From NCBI RefSeq assembly GCF_007858445.1, contig NZ_VIGV01000004.1, positions 1-64,000 on the forward strand: 64,000 nt of DNA, read 5' to 3'. Shown here one piece after another: positions 60,619 through 64,000 of the stretch; positions within the stretch are counted from its first letter, which is position 1; each line of letters begins with the position of its first letter. The position numbers were made by a program, and so were the translations under genes. The stretch comes from Tsukamurella sputi. GTDB taxonomy: Bacteria; Actinomycetota; Actinomycetes; Mycobacteriales; Mycobacteriaceae. Below the pieces are notes generated by a model. The model did no database searches, was not told the origin of the DNA, and saw nothing but the letters and a program-made list of their open reading frames with translations.

Positions 60619-61959
60619 GTGGCGGCTCAAGGAAAACGCGACCGGACGCACTGGTTGTACATCGCGGTGATCATCGCTGTGGTGGCCGGCGTGATCGTGG
60701 GCCTGGTGGCCCCCGAGTTCGGCAAGGGACTCAAGCCCCTCGGCGACCTCTTCGTCAGCCTGATCAAGATGATGATCAGCCCGGTGATCTTCTGCACCAT
60801 CGTGCTCGGCATCGGGTCGGTGCGGGCCGCGGCGTCGGTCGGGAAGATCGGTGGCCTCGCGCTCGGCTACTTCATCGGCATGTCCACGTTCGCGCTGGGC
60901 ATCGGCATCGTGGTGGGAAACCTGCTCAAGCCGGGCACGGGGCTCGGGATCCACGCCGACCCGACGGTCGGCGCGAAGTACGCCGACCAGGCGCACGCCG
61001 CGGGCGGAACGTGGGGATTCATCCAGGGCATCGTGCCCGAGACGCTGTTCTCCGCGCTCACCGCCGGCAGTGTGCTGCAGGCGCTGTTCGCGGCGCTGCT
61101 CGTCGGCTTCGCGCTGCAGGCCATGGGAACGGCGGGCGAGCCGGTGGTGCGGGCCGTCGCCGTGCTGCAGAAGCTGGTCTTCCGGGTGCTGGTGATGGTG
61201 CTGTGGCTCGCGCCGGTGGGCGCCTTCGGTGCCATGGCGGCCGTGGTCGGTGCGACGGGCTTCGACGCCGTGATCCAGCTCGGCTGGCTGATGCTGGCCT
61301 TCTACATCACCTGCGCGCTGTTCGTCTTCGTCGTGCTCGGAACGCTGCTGCGCCTGGTGACCGGGCTGAACGTCTTCAAGTTGGCCCGGTACCTGGGCCG
61401 CGAGTACCTGCTCATCGTCGCGACGTCGTCCAGCGAGTCCGCGCTGCCCCGGCTCATCGCCAAGATGGAGCACGCGGGCGTGGAGAAGACGACGGTGGGC
61501 ATCGTGGTGCCCACCGGCTACTCCTTCAATCTCGACGGCACCGCGATCTACCTGACCATGGCCTCGCTCTTCATCGCCGACGCGATGGGCTCGCCCCTCA
61601 GCTACGCGGAGCAGTTCTCCCTGCTGGTGTTCATGATGATCGCGTCCAAGGGCGCGGCGGGCGTCACCGGCGCCGGTCTCGCGACGCTGGCCGGCGGCCT
61701 GCAGAGTCATCGCCCCGAGCTCCTCGGCGGCGTCAGCGTGATCGTCGGCATCGACCGGTTCATGTCCGAGGCCCGCGCGCTGACCAACTTCTCCGGCAAC
61801 GCGATCGCCACGCTGCTCATCGGCAGGTGGACCTCGACGGTCGACCTGGCGCAGACCCAGCGCGTGCTGGACCGGCAGGTACCGTTCGACGAGGCCACCA
61901 TGGTCGACGACCACGGCGCCGAGGAGCCGGCCGATGCGAAGGCTGTCCCCGCGAGCTGA
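60619..61959 (+). CDS. dctA: C4-dicarboxylate:cation symporter, DctA family
   Basis: A 446-residue DAACS carrier. SSSESALPRLIAKME is the first substrate hairpin, GYSFNLDGTAIYLTMASLF the transmembrane 7 motif, and IASKGAAGVTGAGLATLAG the second hairpin. DAACS members take up succinate, fumarate, malate or acidic amino acids. GTG 60619 has GAGGAGGA 4 nt upstream and is preferred to an ATG at 60538. The divergent CitAB-like system suggests dicarboxylate-induced expression. Confidence 0.9.
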   Translation: MAAQGKRDRTHWLYIAVIIAVVAGVIVGLVAPEFGKGLKPLGDLFVSLIKMMISPVIFCTIVLGIGSVRAAASVGKIGGLALGYFIGMSTFALGIGIVVGNLLKPGTGLGIHADPTVGAKYADQAHAAGGTWGFIQGIVPETLFSALTAGSVLQALFAALLVGFALQAMGTAGEPVVRAVAVLQKLVFRVLVMVLWLAPVGAFGAMAAVVGATGFDAVIQLGWLMLAFYITCALFVFVVLGTLLRLVTGLNVFKLARYLGREYLLIVATSSSESALPRLIAKMEHAGVEKTTVGIVVPTGYSFNLDGTAIYLTMASLFIADAMGSPLSYAEQFSLLVFMMIASKGAAGVTGAGLATLAGGLQSHRPELLGGVSVIVGIDRFMSEARALTNFSGNAIATLLIGRWTSTVDLAQTQRVLDRQVPFDEATMVDDHGAEEPADAKAVPAS

Positions 61960-61977
61960 GTGCGTCGCCGAACGGAA

Positions 61978-62007
61978 GCCGTCCCGACCGTCCGCGGTCG
62001 AGACGGC
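61978..62007. terminator. Hairpin terminator between convergent genes
   Basis: Thirteen-bp arms (GCCGTCCCGACCG and CGGTCGAGACGGC, one mismatch) close on a TCCG loop. It lies between the dctA stop and the convergent sulfotransferase stop, with no T-tract. Confidence 0.75.
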
Positions 62008-62029
62008 CTCCGGCGTTGTACGACCGCGA

Positions 62030-63187
62030 TCAGCGGGCGAACGCAGCGCGAACGGAGTCCTCGGTGAGCCCGTAGTCCTCGAGCGAATACGTGTGGTTGG
62101 GGCGGCGGGCGCCGGAGCGGCTGGCGTCGTGCATCGCCGACATCGACTGCCGCGCAGTATCGGTCAGCTCCAGGCCGAAGGCGCTGTAGATCGTCCCGAC
62201 GGTGCCGAGCGGATCGGCCACCAGATCCCGGTAGTCGACGTCCACGAACTGCGCGCCGCGGCCGGCGGCGGTGTGGCGGGCGCGGGCCTCGTCGAAGGCG
62301 GCCAGGCCGCGCGACCACGTGTCCAGCTGATCCGCGCCGATGGTCGCGCCGGTGAAGGCGGTCGACCAGCCCTCGGTGGCGTGCTGCGCGAGTGAGCACA
62401 CGGAGGCGATGATCGTCTCTGCGGGCCTGTGGCACTGCACGATCAGCGCGTCCGGGTAGACCTCGAGCACGGCGTCGAGCGCGAAGAGGTGGCTCGGGTT
62501 CTTGAGCACCCACCGCTTGCCCGGGTCGTTCATGCCGATCAACTGCAGGTTCCGCTTGTGCCGACGGTATGCGGGCGTCCAATCCTGCTCGGCCAGCCAG
62601 GCCGCGTACGACGGGACGTGCGCGAGGCACTCGTACGAGACGGAGTGCACGGATTGGCGCAGCAGCTGCCAGCACTCCTCGACCTCGGAGGCCGACATGT
62701 AATGCAGCCCCATGAATTCCGGGTGCTCGGTGTGGTGCTGCGCGTACTGCTCGTCGAGGAGCTTGTAGACGGGGTTCTCCGCCCAGGTCTCCCGGGGCGG
62801 CCGCGGCTGCGGGACCTCCGCCAGCCACATCTGCAGGCCCTGGTTCCCGGGGTCGGCGTCGAGCAGGCGGTGCAGCGCCGTCGTGCCGGACCGGGGCAGC
62901 CCGGTGACGAACATCGGCCGCTCGACTGCGGTCTCGGCATGGTCCGGGTTCGCCGCGAACGCGGCCTCGCTGATGAGCCGGGCCGACAGGGCGCCGCGGA
63001 GGAAGACGCGCGAGAGCTTCGATCCGAGCTCGGTGAGCTGCGCCTCGTCGCGGTAGGAGTCGAGCAGCACCTGCAGCGCCTCGCGGTAGCCGTCCGACGG
63101 GTCGCCGAAATCGCTGAGCCCGGTGCGGCGCATGGCCGATTCGTGCAGGTCGTCCACCGTGCCGACGGACGTGGTGATCTCAGACAT
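62030..63187 (-). CDS. Sulfotransferase family protein
   Basis: A 385-residue protein. The PAPS 5'-phosphosulfate loop is FVTGLPRSGTTALHRLL near residues 93-108, and a 3'-phosphate site resembles WVLKNPSHLFALDAVLEVYPDALIVQCHR. It matches the Sulfotransfer_3-type family that includes M. tuberculosis Rv3529c. It overlaps the SDR gene upstream by 8 bp, the same gene pair as Rv3530c-Rv3529c. Substrate unknown, perhaps a sterol or lipid. Confidence 0.85.
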   Translation of the reverse strand: MSEITTSVGTVDDLHESAMRRTGLSDFGDPSDGYREALQVLLDSYRDEAQLTELGSKLSRVFLRGALSARLISEAAFAANPDHAETAVERPMFVTGLPRSGTTALHRLLDADPGNQGLQMWLAEVPQPRPPRETWAENPVYKLLDEQYAQHHTEHPEFMGLHYMSASEVEECWQLLRQSVHSVSYECLAHVPSYAAWLAEQDWTPAYRRHKRNLQLIGMNDPGKRWVLKNPSHLFALDAVLEVYPDALIVQCHRPAETIIASVCSLAQHATEGWSTAFTGATIGADQLDTWSRGLAAFDEARARHTAAGRGAQFVDVDYRDLVADPLGTVGTIYSAFGLELTDTARQSMSAMHDASRSGARRPNHTYSLEDYGLTEDSVRAAFAR

Positions 63188-63959
63188 GGAACTCTCCGCA
63201 GTTGACGTCGAGCGTCTGGCCGGTGATGCCGGACGCGCGGGGGGAGGCGAGGAACAGGACGGCCGAGGCCACCTCGTCCTCGGTGGGCAGGCGCCGCAGG
63301 TCGGAGTTCTTCGCCGCGTCGGCGTAGTCCTCCTCCACCGTGACTCCCTTGGTGCTCGCGCGGTATTCGAAGTAGGCCTTGAGCGTGTCGCCCCAGATCC
63401 AGCCGGGCACCACGGAATTGATCCGAATGCCTTCGGGGCCGAGCTCGGTGGCGAGCGACTGCGCCAGCGCGAGCTGGGCCGTCTTCCCCGCCTTGTAACC
63501 GCCGTAGCGCAGATCGGAGTGGCGGATCACCATCGAGTTCACATTGACCACCGCGCCTCCGCCGTCGGCAGTTGCGAGGGCCTCGCGGAAGGCGAGCACG
63601 GTGCGCAGCGCCCCGAGCGCCATGAGGTCGACGCTCTGCAGGATGTGCGCGGGGTCGGTCTTCACCAGGCGTTGCATCGACGGGTAGGTGAAGGCGTTGT
63701 TCACCACGGCGTCGACGCGGCCGAACCGCTCCTGCACCTGTGTCGCCAGCGAGGCGAGCGACGCCTCGTCGGTGATGTCCGCGGGAATCGCGACGGCACC
63801 GCTGATCTCGGCGGCCATCGCCTCCAGCCGCTCCGCGTTCCGCGCGACGAGGACGACCTGCGCCGCCTCGTCGGCGAACCGTCGGGCGAGGACGGCTCCC
63901 AGGGCCGGGCCGGCGCCCGCGATGACGACGACTCTGCCGTCCAGACCCAGACCGGGCAT
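63180..63959 (-). CDS. Short-chain dehydrogenase/reductase (Rv3530c-like)
   Basis: A 259-residue SDR. The nucleotide site is VVVIAGAGPALGAVLARRF (G-x3-G-x-G form altered to GAGPALGA), followed by VVNNAFTYPS. The catalytic S is in VNVNSMVIRHS and Y-x3-K in GYKAGK. The C-terminus GITGQTLDVNCGEFHV is typical. The ATG overlaps the upstream stop (TGATG), so at least three genes are coupled at this edge. Confidence 0.88.
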   Translation of the reverse strand: MPGLGLDGRVVVIAGAGPALGAVLARRFADEAAQVVLVARNAERLEAMAAEISGAVAIPADITDEASLASLATQVQERFGRVDAVVNNAFTYPSMQRLVKTDPAHILQSVDLMALGALRTVLAFREALATADGGGAVVNVNSMVIRHSDLRYGGYKAGKTAQLALAQSLATELGPEGIRINSVVPGWIWGDTLKAYFEYRASTKGVTVEEDYADAAKNSDLRRLPTEDEVASAVLFLASPRASGITGQTLDVNCGEFHV

Positions 63960-64000
63960 CAGCCGACCATCCTTTCGCCGATGAGGCGCTGCCGCTCCGC
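63959..64000 (-). CDS. Partial gene at right edge (C-terminus only)
   Basis: The last 13 codons, reading AERQRLIGERMVG, end at a TGA that overlaps the SDR start. Identity cannot be told from so little. It belongs to the same leftward operon as the SDR and sulfotransferase. Confidence 0.6.
   Translation of the reverse strand, partial: AERQRLIGERMVG

Overview
This is a GC-rich actinobacterial chromosome fragment, almost certainly from the order Mycobacteriales. The best clue is gene order: phoP-phoR-HIT protein, then purD-TetR-purB-purC-prolyl oligopeptidase-EmrB-type exporter-purS-purQ-M18 aminopeptidase. This mirrors the Mycobacterium tuberculosis Rv0757-Rv0800 order with the intervening genes replaced. 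Many start codons sit 6-8 nt behind a TANNNT hexamer (leaderless genes), also typical of this order. A genus such as Tsukamurella or Gordonia would fit; the genus is inference.

Bases 1 to about 15.86 kb are one end of a temperate-phage prophage. More than 30 tightly packed genes read leftward, mostly with ATGA/GTGA overlaps. From the switch outward they encode an excisionase/Cro-like protein, a T5orf172 protein, a DnaQ-like exonuclease, a RecE-like nuclease with RecT, many small unknowns, a replication protein with iterons inside its gene, a RuvC-like resolvase and a metallophosphoesterase. No integrase, terminase or structural gene is visible; these must lie left of the window. The only rightward prophage gene, a cI-like repressor, runs straight into and antisense through a tRNA-Thr gene. 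It takes its stop codon from the tRNA. This is the arrangement of integration-dependent immunity known from mycobacteriophages such as BPs, and it is the main discovery candidate here.

15.9-28.4 kb carries an enoyl-CoA hydratase, a dicarboxylate-type transporter, small enzymes, and a cluster that looks like an uncharacterised extracellular polysaccharide system. The cluster has a BcsB-like secreted protein, a polytopic membrane protein, a cellulose-synthase-like GT2, a GT-C transferase and a convergent GH5-like lipoprotein. 28.4-34.3 kb holds a pirin, an AhpD-like protein, phoPR with PhoP-box-like repeats upstream, a HIT protein, an ArsR regulator and a class A beta-lactamase-fold hydrolase.

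34.4-47.7 kb is the purine block (purD, purB, purC, purS, purQ; purL is absent) with two peptidases, a MarR-EmrB pair, a glutathione peroxidase and others. 47.8-53.4 kb holds a CycA-type permease, DNA polymerase IV and two lipid-type reductases. 53.4-58.3 kb is a five-component peptide/nickel-type ABC transporter. 58.3-62 kb is a CitAB/DcuSR-type two-component system divergent from a DctA-type carrier. The right edge carries a sulfotransferase and an SDR resembling the Rv3529c-Rv3530c pair. No intergenic stretch exceeds 300 bases.
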